From the NCBI GenBank assembly GCA_016197365.1, contig JACPVS010000017.1, positions 62,001-126,000 on the forward strand: a stretch of 64,000 nucleotides of DNA. Reading direction: 5' to 3'. Positions 7,843 through 16,136 of this stretch are shown piece after piece. The DNA is from Mycolicibacterium cosmeticum. GTDB taxonomy: Bacteria > Actinomycetota > Actinomycetes > Mycobacteriales > Mycobacteriaceae. The position numbers and the translations under genes are program-made. Under the pieces are notes generated by a model. It was not told the DNA's origin. It saw only the letters and a list, made by a program, of their open reading frames with translations, and ran no database searches. Every line of letters starts with the position of its first letter. Positions within the stretch are counted from its first letter, which is position 1.

Positions 7843-9426
7843 ATGTCGATGAGTCTTGGTGGCACACAGGTGCGGCGGACGGTCGCGGTGTTGTGCACGG
7901 TGTTGTGGGCGTTGGCGACGATGTGGATGGCGGGCGGCGTCGCCCATGCCGACGGCACGTCGACCACAGATTCCTCGACGAGCAGCACCGGTTCGTCCGG
8001 CACCGAGCCGGCCAAGCACGACAAGCCGGATGCCGATCCGAAGCCGGCCACCGAGAAGGTCGACAAGACCGATAAGGCCGATCCACCCAAGAGTCGCGGC
8101 CACCGCAAGCACGCCGCCGCACAGTCGGCCGCGACCGCGAAGAAGGCCACCGAGTCCAAGGCGGACACCAAGTCCGATGGTGACGCGAAGTCCGATGCCG
8201 CGACCGGTACCGAAGCCTCGGCGAGCACCGCCAAGGCGGCCAAGACCATCAACCTCAGCACCGCGGGAGCGGTCGCACCCGCGGCGTTGAAGGTCCCCAC
8301 CGCCGCGGTCACCCCGTCGGCGAAGGCGTCGGGGGTGCCCAACCCGATCAAACAGATCGTCCAATTCGGCCGTCAGATGACGGGGTTGGCCAACGACCTG
8401 GCGCTGGTCGCGGTGTCCCTGGTCAACAACCTGGCCGCCGCGGCGGCGACCACCATCGGCCCGAAACCGTTCTTCGGAGTGCCGTATCACGTGGCGGCCG
8501 CCATCGCGGGCACTGCGGCCACCGCGGCCAAGCTGTTGGACGGCACTCCGCTCGACGCCATCAGCGAGGGCCCGTTCAAGGTGACCTACGGCGTCGGCAA
8601 TCTGCTGTCGTGGCTCAACCCGGTGAAACCGCCTCCGGGAGCCAACGATCCGACCATCAAGGTCAGCGCCGAGCATCCGCTGCCGATCATCCTGCTCAAC
8701 GGCACCAGTGCCACCCAGGGCGTGAACTGGAGTGTCGGGGCGCCGGTACTGGCCAATGCCGGCTACAAGGTCTACAGCTTCAACTACGGCAACACCACTC
8801 CCTTGCCCGGCTTCCCCATTCAGGCCACCGCCGATATCCGCAAGTCCGCCCAAGAACTCTCCGACGAGGTGACGCGGGTCCTCAAGGAGACCGGCGCGGA
8901 CAAGGTCATCCTGATCGGCCACTCACAGGGTGGCGGCGTCATGCCGGCGTACTACATCAACAAACTCGGTGGAGATGCCAAGGTTTCGCAGTTCATCGGG
9001 ATCGCACCCAGCAACGGCACCGATGTGGACGGGCTGGTGGGCCTGAAGGGCATCCCCGTGCTCGGGCCCGCCGTGGCCTCGGTGATCTACCGCATCATCG
9101 ATGTGTTCGGTGCGGCCTGGACGCAGCAGGCGGTCGGATCGCCGCTGCTGCACGAGACGTTCGGCGACGGCGCCATCCGGGAGGGCGTGCTCTACACAAC
9201 CATCTCGTCGAAGAACGACTGGGTCGTCACGCCGTACACGAATCAGGCGCTGCCGGTCGGCGCACCGGGTCAGGTCACCAACATCGTGCTGCAGGACCAA
9301 TACCCGAACTACAACGCCGGCCACCTCGGCATCGTCTTCTCCGCACCGACGTGGACCGCCGTGCTGGGCACGCTGGCAGGGAACCCGGCAGCCAACGTCA
9401 CGCCGACAATGGCCCTCGCCGCCTGA
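7843..9426 (+). CDS. Secreted alpha/beta-hydrolase, class 2 lipase type (copy 1)
   Basis: The 527-residue protein has a signal peptide ending near VAHADG. A highly charged Lys/Asp/Ala/Thr-rich linker follows (about residues 40-150), then a hydrophobic conserved block (PNPIKQIVQFGRQMTGL) and an alpha/beta-hydrolase domain. The nucleophile is Ser361 in GHSQGGG; Asp459 (SKNDW) and His494 (AGHLG) complete the triad. The fold matches class 2 lipases/esterases, acting outside the membrane on acyl esters. GGGGGG is placed a few bases before the ATG. The lysine-rich linker may hold the enzyme near the anionic cell wall. The next gene is its paralogue. Confidence 0.85.
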   Translation: MSMSLGGTQVRRTVAVLCTVLWALATMWMAGGVAHADGTSTTDSSTSSTGSSGTEPAKHDKPDADPKPATEKVDKTDKADPPKSRGHRKHAAAQSAATAKKATESKADTKSDGDAKSDAATGTEASASTAKAAKTINLSTAGAVAPAALKVPTAAVTPSAKASGVPNPIKQIVQFGRQMTGLANDLALVAVSLVNNLAAAAATTIGPKPFFGVPYHVAAAIAGTAATAAKLLDGTPLDAISEGPFKVTYGVGNLLSWLNPVKPPPGANDPTIKVSAEHPLPIILLNGTSATQGVNWSVGAPVLANAGYKVYSFNYGNTTPLPGFPIQATADIRKSAQELSDEVTRVLKETGADKVILIGHSQGGGVMPAYYINKLGGDAKVSQFIGIAPSNGTDVDGLVGLKGIPVLGPAVASVIYRIIDVFGAAWTQQAVGSPLLHETFGDGAIREGVLYTTISSKNDWVVTPYTNQALPVGAPGQVTNIVLQDQYPNYNAGHLGIVFSAPTWTAVLGTLAGNPAANVTPTMALAA

Positions 9427-9547
9427 GAGGCTCCGGCCAGAAAGTTGACATCAGCGGCCACGAGACGCGCGAAAACCGCTCGCGCACATCGACGCATCCG
9501 CTATACCCGTACCGGGGGTATCACTCATCGGGGTCGGGGAGGCTTCA

Positions 9548-11140
9548 ATGTCGTTGAATCGTGTCGGCGTGCACACATACCGGTTGGCGGCAGCGCTGCT
9601 GGTCGTGTTGTGGTCCTTCGCCACCATCTGGCTGGCCACCGGCATCGCGCACGCCGACGACTCGGCCCCGCACGATTCACCGTCGAGCAGTTCTGAGCCG
9701 GACAAGACGGACAAGGCCGACAAGCCCGCGGCAGAGAAACCCGCCGACACCCCGAAGACGTCCGAGGACAAGACCGAGACCTCGAAGAAGGCCGACAAGC
9801 CGCGGAAGGCGCACAAGCACGCCACCACGAAGCCGGCGGCCAAAGAGGACAGCACCACGGCCGCCAAGGCGGACCCGAAGGCTGATCCGGCGCAAGACAC
9901 CAAGCCGGTCACCAAGAAGAAGCAGGGTGCCACCGCCAAGGCCGCGTCGATCGACACCCCGACCGCCGGCACCGCGACGACCGCGGCTTCTGCCGCAGCG
10001 CTGAAGCTGGCCAGTCCGGCGGTCACCCCGTCGGCCAGTGCCAAGAAGGCGCCCAATCCGATCGCCCATGCCATTCAGTTCGCCCGGCAGATGACCGGCC
10101 TGGCCAATGACATCGGCCTGCTCGCCGTCACCCTGGTGAACAACCTGGCCGCCGTGACGGCCACCGCCATCGGCCCCAAACCGTTCTTCGGCGTGCCCTA
10201 TCACTTCGCGGCCGCCATCGCGGGCACGGCGGCGACAGCGGGCAAGCTGCTCTCCGGGACGCCGCTGAACGCCGACCTCGGCAACACCGGGCCTTACAAG
10301 GTGACCTACGGGGTCGGCAATCTGTTGGACTACCTGAACGTCGACAAGTCACCGGCCGGCGCCAACATCTCGGACACCATCATCAACGCCGATCATCCCC
10401 TGCCGGTCATCCTGATCGCCGGCACCGCCGCCAACGCACCGTTCAACTGGAGCGTCGGCGCACCGGTGCTGGCCAATGCCGGCTACACCGTCTTCACCTT
10501 CAACTACGGCAACGTCACCAAGAATCCGATCTGGCCGGTGCGGGGCACCGCCGACATCCGGAAGTCGGCCGCGGAACTCGCCGCCGAGGTGGAGCGCGTC
10601 AAGACGTTGACGGGTTCGGACAAGGTCATCCTGATCGGTCACTCGCAGGGCGGCGGCCTGACGCCGGAGTACTACCTGAACAACCTGGGTGGCGCCGCCA
10701 GCGTGGCGCAGTTCATCGGGATCGCACCCGGCCACCATGGCGCCGACATCGACGGGCTGGCCTACATCAAGAACATCCCGCTGATCGGGAAGCCGATCTT
10801 CAATCTGGTGAACCTGCTGGGCCCGGCGTGGCTGCAGCAGGCCATCGGGTCGCCGCTGCTCGACGAGATCTACGGTGACGGTGACACCCGGCCGGGCGTT
10901 TCGTACACGACGATCAGCACGAAGAACGACTGGATCGTCACGCCGTACACCAACCAGGCTTTGAACGGCGGCGCACCGGGGCAGGTCACCAACATCGTCC
11001 TGCAGGACCTGTACCCGAACTTCAATGCCGGGCATCTGGGCCTCGTCTTCGCCAAGCCGACGTGGGACGTCGTCTTGAAAGCGCTGTCCGATTACGCCGC
11101 GGCCAACCCCGCGAACGACGAAACACTCACTGCCGCATAG
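9548..11140 (+). CDS. Secreted alpha/beta-hydrolase, class 2 lipase type (copy 2)
   Basis: This 530-residue paralogue of the preceding gene has the same layout: signal peptide to about residue 38 (IAHADD), Lys/Asp-rich linker, then hydrolase domain. The triad is Ser366 (GHSQGGG), Asp461 (TKNDW) and His496 (AGHLG). A good ribosome-binding site (GGGGAGG) precedes the ATG. Differences cluster in the linker and in the segment after the nucleophile (HHGADIDGLAYIKNIPLIG versus NGTDVDGLVGLKGIPVLG). That segment lines the lid/acyl pocket in related enzymes, so the two copies may prefer different chains. Confidence 0.85.
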   Translation: MSLNRVGVHTYRLAAALLVVLWSFATIWLATGIAHADDSAPHDSPSSSSEPDKTDKADKPAAEKPADTPKTSEDKTETSKKADKPRKAHKHATTKPAAKEDSTTAAKADPKADPAQDTKPVTKKKQGATAKAASIDTPTAGTATTAASAAALKLASPAVTPSASAKKAPNPIAHAIQFARQMTGLANDIGLLAVTLVNNLAAVTATAIGPKPFFGVPYHFAAAIAGTAATAGKLLSGTPLNADLGNTGPYKVTYGVGNLLDYLNVDKSPAGANISDTIINADHPLPVILIAGTAANAPFNWSVGAPVLANAGYTVFTFNYGNVTKNPIWPVRGTADIRKSAAELAAEVERVKTLTGSDKVILIGHSQGGGLTPEYYLNNLGGAASVAQFIGIAPGHHGADIDGLAYIKNIPLIGKPIFNLVNLLGPAWLQQAIGSPLLDEIYGDGDTRPGVSYTTISTKNDWIVTPYTNQALNGGAPGQVTNIVLQDLYPNFNAGHLGLVFAKPTWDVVLKALSDYAAANPANDETLTAA

Positions 11141-11169
11141 CTTGTTGCGGCCGTGGTTAGCCTGGACAC

Positions 11170-11595
11170 ATGGCCCTCTCCAAGGAAGAACGCGAACAGT
11201 TTCTCGCCGAGCCCCATATCGCCGCCCTGTCGGTGTACGCGGGTGACAAACGTGGACCGCTGACGGTCCCCATCTGGTACCAGTACTCCCCCGGCGGGCA
11301 GCCGTGGGTGCTCACCGGTGTCGGCTCCCGCAAGCACAAGCTGATCGAGGCCGCCGGCCACCTGTCACTCATGGTCGAGCGACTGGAGCCGACGGTGCGT
11401 TACGTCGCCGTCGACGGAGCGGTCGACCGCATCGAACCGGGCACCGACGAACAACTCGTCGAGATGACCAAGCGCTACCTGGCCCCCGACAAGGTGGACG
11501 GCTACCTGGAGTTCGCCCGCCGCGAGCACGGCGAGAGCGTCGCGGTGTTCCTTAAGCCCGAACACTGGATCTCCTCCGATCTGGGCTCGGTATGA
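11170..11595 (+). CDS. PPOX-family flavin/F420-binding protein
   Basis: The 141-residue protein has the split-barrel fold of pyridoxamine-5'-phosphate-oxidase-like proteins (PHIAALSVYAGDKRGPLTVPIWYQY ... YVAVDGAVDRIE). In mycobacteria these bind F420 or FMN and reduce small molecules. It lies 29 bases after the second lipase. Its stop overlaps the start of the next PPOX gene (ATGA), so the two are co-translated and could form a heterodimer, since PPOX proteins are dimeric. Confidence 0.8.
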   Translation: MALSKEEREQFLAEPHIAALSVYAGDKRGPLTVPIWYQYSPGGQPWVLTGVGSRKHKLIEAAGHLSLMVERLEPTVRYVAVDGAVDRIEPGTDEQLVEMTKRYLAPDKVDGYLEFARREHGESVAVFLKPEHWISSDLGSV

Positions 11596-12014
11596 CCGCG
11601 CTGTCCGAGAAGGTCGTCGCATTCCTGTCCGAGGGCACGCGTACAGCGGTGTTCGGGTGGGTGGCCTCCGACGGCCGGCCGGTGGCCGCGCCGGTGTGGT
11701 TCTACGTCGACGGTGACGAACTGGTCTTCAACACCGGCAAGGACACCGCGAAAGGCAAGGCGCTGCTTCGGGATCCGCGGGTCGTCCTGTGCATCGATGA
11801 TTCACACCCGCCGTTTTCGTTCGTCCAGGTGCAGGGCGTCGCCACGCTCAGCGAGGACCCGGCCGAGCTGATCGACACCGCGACCCGGCTCGGCGGCCGG
11901 TACATGGGTGCCGACCGGGCCGAGGAGTTCGGCAAGCGCAACGGTGTCCCGGGTGAGCTGGTGGTGCGGGTGCGCCCGACGAAGGTGCACGCGGGGTTCG
12001 ACGTCGCGGAGTGA
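11592..12014 (+). CDS. PPOX-class F420-dependent oxidoreductase
   Basis: The 140-residue split-barrel protein (MTALSEKVVAFLSEGTRTAVF ... VAAPVWFYVDGDELVFNTGKDTAKGKAL) fits the F420-dependent TIGR03618-like group. The GKxxKxxxL segment is expected to bind the cofactor phosphate tail. The ATG overlaps the previous stop by four bases. Substrate is unknown. Confidence 0.83.
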   Translation: MTALSEKVVAFLSEGTRTAVFGWVASDGRPVAAPVWFYVDGDELVFNTGKDTAKGKALLRDPRVVLCIDDSHPPFSFVQVQGVATLSEDPAELIDTATRLGGRYMGADRAEEFGKRNGVPGELVVRVRPTKVHAGFDVAE

Positions 12015-12119
12015 GGCGCGGAAGTCAACTGTGGAAAGTGGCATCGCCCGCGATATCACCTTTCAGATGTGGGTCCCCTCCGAGAATTGGTGCCCCCTGT
12101 AACGGTTGTGTCAGAAGGT

Positions 12120-12665
12120 TCAGAGGCCCAGCGCTGCCATGGCACCGTCGACGGACGCCTGCCGCAGCTGTTCGTGCCCGACGTCGGGGAACTGCAGGCA
12201 GCAGTCCTGCACCCCGCCGAACGCAATGACCGCGCGAGCCGACTGCGTCAGCGACGCCTTGGTGCCGAACACCAGTCGGGTGTAGCGCTCCCGCCACGCC
12301 AGAAGTGTGTCGATCAGGCCGAGGTCGGCCAGCGTCGTGAGTTCGGCGACCACCAGGACCAGGTCGGCACGGTACCGATAGTGGAAGTCGAACCAGCCTT
12401 CGAGCAGTTCGCGCGGAGTCGCCCGCGCCGCGCCGCGCCGGCGCTCATAGCCGGCGACCAGTGCCTCACCCTCATCCATCAGCGGCGTCAGGATGCTGCG
12501 GACCAAGTCTTCGCGCGAGCTGAAGTGGTAGTACAGCGCGGGCTTGGTGATACCGAGTCGGTTGGCGATGTCCTGCAGGCTGGTGCGCTGCACCCCCTTC
12601 TCGGTGAACAGTTCGCGTGCTACCTCCTGGATGCGGTTCCTGGTGTCTGACGGAGGCCTGGCCAC
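12120..12665 (-). CDS. TetR-family repressor
   Basis: The 181-residue protein has an N-terminal HTH (TRNRIQEVARELFTEKGVQRTSLQDIANRLGITKPALYYHFSSREDLV) and a C-terminal ligand domain with DFHYRYRADL and GGVQDCCLQ segments. It is divergent from the FAD monooxygenase at 12742. The 76-bp space carries a paired palindrome (12683-12728), which makes local repression of both genes very likely. The likely inducer is a substrate of the monooxygenase or a drug-like molecule. Confidence 0.9.
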   Translation of the reverse strand: MARPPSDTRNRIQEVARELFTEKGVQRTSLQDIANRLGITKPALYYHFSSREDLVRSILTPLMDEGEALVAGYERRRGAARATPRELLEGWFDFHYRYRADLVLVVAELTTLADLGLIDTLLAWRERYTRLVFGTKASLTQSARAVIAFGGVQDCCLQFPDVGHEQLRQASVDGAMAALGL

Positions 12666-12682
12666 GTAGCCACCCTAGCTGA

Positions 12683-12728
12683 CTTAACGATCGGTAAGCT
12701 GATGGACATATACTTACCGATCGTTAAG
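12683..12728. promoter_or_regulatory. Double TetR operator overlapping a -10 element
   Basis: CTTAACGATCGGTAAG at 12683-12698 and its exact reverse complement CTTACCGATCGTTAAG at 12713-12728 lie 30 bp apart, centre to centre. Each 16-mer is itself near-palindromic, so two repressor dimers could bind on roughly the same DNA face. A consensus-like -10 (TATACT, 12709-12714) for the monooxygenase gene is caught between and within the sites, and GGAG follows at 12731-12734 as ribosome-binding site. Binding would therefore block both divergent promoters. Confidence 0.85.
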
Positions 12729-12741
12729 TAAGGAGACCACC

Positions 12742-13923
12742 ATGAAGGTCCTGATCTCCGGCGCCAGCATCGCCGGACCCGTGCTGGCCTACTGGCTCAC
12801 CCGGCAAGGGATCGACGTTACCCTCGTCGAACGCGCACCCGCACTGCGGAAGACAGGCGGGCACGCCATCGACCTGTTCCGGCCCGCGATGGAGATCTCC
12901 GAACGGATGGGCGTGCTGCCCCAGATCATGGCCCGGGCCACCGGGACGACGCTGCTCGACATCCGCAGACCCTGGACGTCGCGGGCCGCCCACATCGACT
13001 ACGTCAAACTGGCGGGGGCCATGTCGGAACGGCACGTCGAGATCATGCGCGACGACCTGAGCGAAATCTATTACAGCGCAAGCCGACACGACGCCGAGTA
13101 CATCTTCGGCGACCAGATCACCGCGATCGCCGACGACGGCCGGGTGACCTTCGCCCACGGCCCGTCCCGCCAGTTCGACGTGATGGTCGGGGCCGACGGG
13201 CTACATTCGGGGGTCCGTCAGCTCGTGTTCGGTGAGGTACCCGTGCGTTTCCTCGGCGGATACCTAGCCGTGGTCTCGGTGCCGAAATCCTTTGCCCGAG
13301 AATGCGAGATGACCGGGTACTACGAGCCCAACCGGGTGGCGATGATCTACACCGCCGACCATCTCGATGATGCGCGGGCGGTGTTCATCTTCCGACCTGC
13401 GGTGCTGGAGTTCGACCACCGCGACACCGGGCGGCAGAAGCGGCAACTGCGCGCCGCGTTCGCCAACATGTCCGCCGAGGTCGACACCTGGCTTGCCGAA
13501 GTGGAAAACACACCCGCGTTCTACTTCGACGCGATCACCCAGCTGGAAATGACCAGTTGGTCGAAGGGACGGGTGACGCTGGTCGGGGACGCGGGTTACT
13601 GTCCCGGGCCGGCGGTGGGCGGCAGCACCAGCCTGGCCGTCTACGGCGCGTACGTGCTGGCCGGCGAAATCACCCGTGCCGGTGCCGATTACGAGGCGGC
13701 GTTCGAAGCCTACGAGAAGATCATGACGCCGTCGGTGCTCGCCGCGCGCGCATTCGCCGCGACGGTGTCGAAGACCATCGTGCCCGGCAGCCGCCTCGGG
13801 GTGAACGCGCTCGTCGCGGCGGGGCGGGCGATCTCGGTGCTCCCGCTGGGCGTGACGCAGGCGCTGGCCCGGCTCAACCGCAGAGGTGTCCGGCTCTACG
13901 ACACCATGCCGCTGCCGGCCTGA
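12742..13923 (+). CDS. FAD-dependent monooxygenase (class A)
   Basis: The 393-residue protein shows the FAD-binding GASIAGPVLAYWLTRQG at residues 7-23. A DG-type segment (MVGADGLHSGVRQLVFG) lies near 150-165 and GRVTLVGDAGYCPGP near 275-289, the second FAD contact of PHBH-like hydroxylases. Members insert one oxygen atom into aromatic or polyketide-like substrates, often for detoxification or antibiotic inactivation (TetX-like proteins share the fold). Control by the adjacent TetR repressor fits an inducible detoxifying enzyme. A hairpin terminator follows. Confidence 0.87.
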   Translation: MKVLISGASIAGPVLAYWLTRQGIDVTLVERAPALRKTGGHAIDLFRPAMEISERMGVLPQIMARATGTTLLDIRRPWTSRAAHIDYVKLAGAMSERHVEIMRDDLSEIYYSASRHDAEYIFGDQITAIADDGRVTFAHGPSRQFDVMVGADGLHSGVRQLVFGEVPVRFLGGYLAVVSVPKSFARECEMTGYYEPNRVAMIYTADHLDDARAVFIFRPAVLEFDHRDTGRQKRQLRAAFANMSAEVDTWLAEVENTPAFYFDAITQLEMTSWSKGRVTLVGDAGYCPGPAVGGSTSLAVYGAYVLAGEITRAGADYEAAFEAYEKIMTPSVLAARAFAATVSKTIVPGSRLGVNALVAAGRAISVLPLGVTQALARLNRRGVRLYDTMPLPA

Positions 13924-13936
13924 CCCGCGCACGCAA

Positions 13937-13962
13937 ATGCCCCCGGCTCGCGCCGGGGGCAT
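13937..13962. terminator. Hairpin terminator between convergent genes
   Basis: A perfect 11-bp inverted repeat (ATGCCCCCGGC, loop TCGC, GCCGGGGGCAT) lies 14 bases after the monooxygenase stop and 15 bases beyond the fadB stop. It can end both convergent transcripts. Confidence 0.8.
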
Positions 13963-13977
13963 CTGACGTTGTACCGC

Positions 13978-16125
13978 TTAGGCTTCCAGCGACGCCGGCG
14001 GGTTGAAGCGGTCGCCGTACTTGGCGGCCAGTTCCTTGGCGCGGGCCACGAACGCGGCCTTGCCGACACCGAGGGGGCCCTCGTAGCCGACGATGTACTG
14101 CGCCGAACCACCGGTGTACGGCGGGAAGCCGATACCCATGATCGAGCCGATGTTCGCGTCGGCGGTCGAGGTGAGCACGCCTTCGTCGATGCACTTCTGG
14201 GTTTCCAGCGCCTCGGCGAACAGCATGCGGTCGATCGCGTCCTGCAGCGGGATCGTGGCGCTTCCGGAGTTGAAGGTCTCCTTCAGTCCGGTCCACAGGC
14301 CGACCCGCTTGCCGTCGGCGTATTCGTAGAAGCCGGCACCGGAAAGCCGTGACGGACGACCGATCTCGATCATCTTCTCGACGACGGCCTCGGCCGGGTG
14401 CGGCACGTGCGTGCCGCCGGCGTCCTCGACGCCCTTGCGGGTGGCGACGGCAATCTTGTGCATGAGCTCGAGGTTCAGCTCATCGGAGAGCTGCAGCGGC
14501 GCCGCCGGGTAACCGGCCTGCGAACCCGCCTGCTCGATGGTGGCGGGCTCGATGCCCTCACCCAGCATGGCCAGCGCCTCGTTGACGAATGTGCCGATCA
14601 CGCGCGAGGTGAAGAAGCCGCGGCTGTCGTTGACGACGATGGGGGTCTTCTTGATGGCCAGCGTGTAGTCGAACACCCGGGCCAGCGCCTCGTCCGAGGT
14701 CTTCTCTCCGCGGATGATCTCCACCAGCGGCATCTTGTCCACCGGCGAGAAGAAGTGGATACCGACGAAGTCCTCCTGGCGCTTCACACCGGAGGCCAGG
14801 CCCGTGATGGGCAGCGTGGAGGTGTTCGAGCCGAGGATCGCGTTGGGCTCGACGATGTCCTCGATCTCCTGGAACACCTTGTGCTTGAGTTCCTGGCTCT
14901 CGAAGACGGCCTCGATCACGAAGTCGACGCCGGCCAGATCGGCCGGGTCGGCGGTCGGGGTGATCTTGGCCAGCAATGCGTCGGACTTCTCCTGTGTGGT
15001 CTTGCCCCGCTTGAGTGCCTTGGCCTCGATGCCTTCCGAGTACGCCTTGCCCTTCTGGGCGGCTTCGATGGTGACGTCCTTGAGCACGACGTCGTAGCCG
15101 GCCTTGGCCGACACGTAGGCGATACCGGCGCCCATCATGCCAGCGCCCAGCACACCGATCTTGGTGATCGGCACCGAGGCGATGCCCTCGGGGCGCGAAC
15201 CGCCGCCGTTGATGAACTGCAGATCCAAGAAGAACGCCTGGATCATGTTCTTGGCGACCTGGCCGGTGACCAACTGGGTGAAGTAGCGGCTCTCGATGCG
15301 CGACGCGGTGTCGAAGTCGACCTGCGCACCCTCGACCACGGCATCCAGGATGGCGCGCGGTGCGGGCATCGGGGCGCCCTTGAGCTGCTTGCGCAGCAAC
15401 GCCGGGAAGGACGGCAGGATGGCCGCCAGACCCGGGCTGGACGGGGTACCGCCGGGCATCTTGTAGCCCTTGACATCCCACGGCTGCACATGGGCGTCGG
15501 GATTGGCCTTGATCCACGCCTTGGCGGCGGGGATGAGTTCCTCGACCGAGCCGACGAGCTCGTCGACCAACCCGATTTCCTTGGCCTTGGCCGCGGTGAA
15601 CCGCGAGCCCTGGCTCAGGATCTCCATGAACGCCTTCTGGATGCCGAACATCCGGGTGGTGCGGGCCACGCCGCCGCCGCCGGGCAGCAGGCCCAGGGTG
15701 ACCTCGGGCAGACCGATCTGCACGCCGCGCACGTCGGCAACGATGCGGTGATGGGTCGCCAGCGCGATCTCCAGGCCACCGCCCAGTGCCGCGCCGTTGA
15801 TGGCGGCGACGACGGGCTTGCCCAGGGTCTCCAGCGTGCGCAGGTCGCGCTTGATGGTCTCGACCTCGTTGAACGCGTCGGCGGCGTTGTCCGGGCCGAT
15901 GTTGATCATGGCCTTGAGGTCGCCACCGGCGAAGAACGTCTTCTTGGCGCTGGCGATCACCACACCGGTGATCTCTTCCTGCTCCGAGAAGAGTCGCTCG
16001 ACGGCGTTGTGCATCGACTCCTTGTAGTGCTCGTTCATCACGTTGGCCGACCCGGTCGGATCGTCCAGGGTCAGGGTGACGATGCCGTCGGCGTCCTTGT
16101 CCCAGTGAATCGTGTTCTCAGTCAT
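13978..16125 (-). CDS. fadB: FadB: enoyl-CoA hydratase / 3-hydroxyacyl-CoA dehydrogenase
   Basis: The 715-residue protein is the alpha subunit of the fatty-acid beta-oxidation complex. The crotonase half carries the oxyanion segment NGAALGGGLEIALATHHRI (about residues 110-130) and LGLLPGGGG. The dehydrogenase half begins with GVLGAGMMGAGIAYVSA (about 325-340, NAD binding) and includes IGIHFFSPVDKMPLVEI-type sequence (seen as VGIHFFSP). It hydrates trans-2-enoyl-CoA and oxidises the 3-hydroxy product. It follows fadA with an 11-base gap on the same strand, so the thiolase partner is co-expressed. Length and context match the Rv0860 type. Confidence 0.95.
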   Translation of the reverse strand: MTENTIHWDKDADGIVTLTLDDPTGSANVMNEHYKESMHNAVERLFSEQEEITGVVIASAKKTFFAGGDLKAMINIGPDNAADAFNEVETIKRDLRTLETLGKPVVAAINGAALGGGLEIALATHHRIVADVRGVQIGLPEVTLGLLPGGGGVARTTRMFGIQKAFMEILSQGSRFTAAKAKEIGLVDELVGSVEELIPAAKAWIKANPDAHVQPWDVKGYKMPGGTPSSPGLAAILPSFPALLRKQLKGAPMPAPRAILDAVVEGAQVDFDTASRIESRYFTQLVTGQVAKNMIQAFFLDLQFINGGGSRPEGIASVPITKIGVLGAGMMGAGIAYVSAKAGYDVVLKDVTIEAAQKGKAYSEGIEAKALKRGKTTQEKSDALLAKITPTADPADLAGVDFVIEAVFESQELKHKVFQEIEDIVEPNAILGSNTSTLPITGLASGVKRQEDFVGIHFFSPVDKMPLVEIIRGEKTSDEALARVFDYTLAIKKTPIVVNDSRGFFTSRVIGTFVNEALAMLGEGIEPATIEQAGSQAGYPAAPLQLSDELNLELMHKIAVATRKGVEDAGGTHVPHPAEAVVEKMIEIGRPSRLSGAGFYEYADGKRVGLWTGLKETFNSGSATIPLQDAIDRMLFAEALETQKCIDEGVLTSTADANIGSIMGIGFPPYTGGSAQYIVGYEGPLGVGKAAFVARAKELAAKYGDRFNPPASLEA

Positions 16126-16136
16126 GTCAATTCCCC

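Larger units (their letters stand above)
7798..11140 (+). repeat. Tandem duplication of a secreted lipase gene with its upstream region
   Basis: The genes at 7843-9426 and 9548-11140 encode proteins of 527 and 530 residues with the same domain order and long identical stretches, for example around GPKPFFGVPYH and TNQAL. The 45 bases before each ATG also correspond: both contain TATAC, then GGTATC, then ATCGGG and a G-rich ribosome-binding site. The duplication therefore included the promoter. The low-complexity Lys/Ala linkers have diverged the most. Confidence 0.8.

Noticed and set aside
7746..8351. Upstream extension of the acyl-CoA synthetase reading frame by about 200 residues
   Set aside because: The extra part is antisense to the lipase gene, resembles no synthetase N-terminus and the enzyme motif order is complete from the GTG at 7745.
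7762..8922. 386-residue minus-strand frame inside the first lipase gene
   Set aside because: Gly/Arg-rich antisense translation of the lipase linker; no ribosome-binding site or domain.
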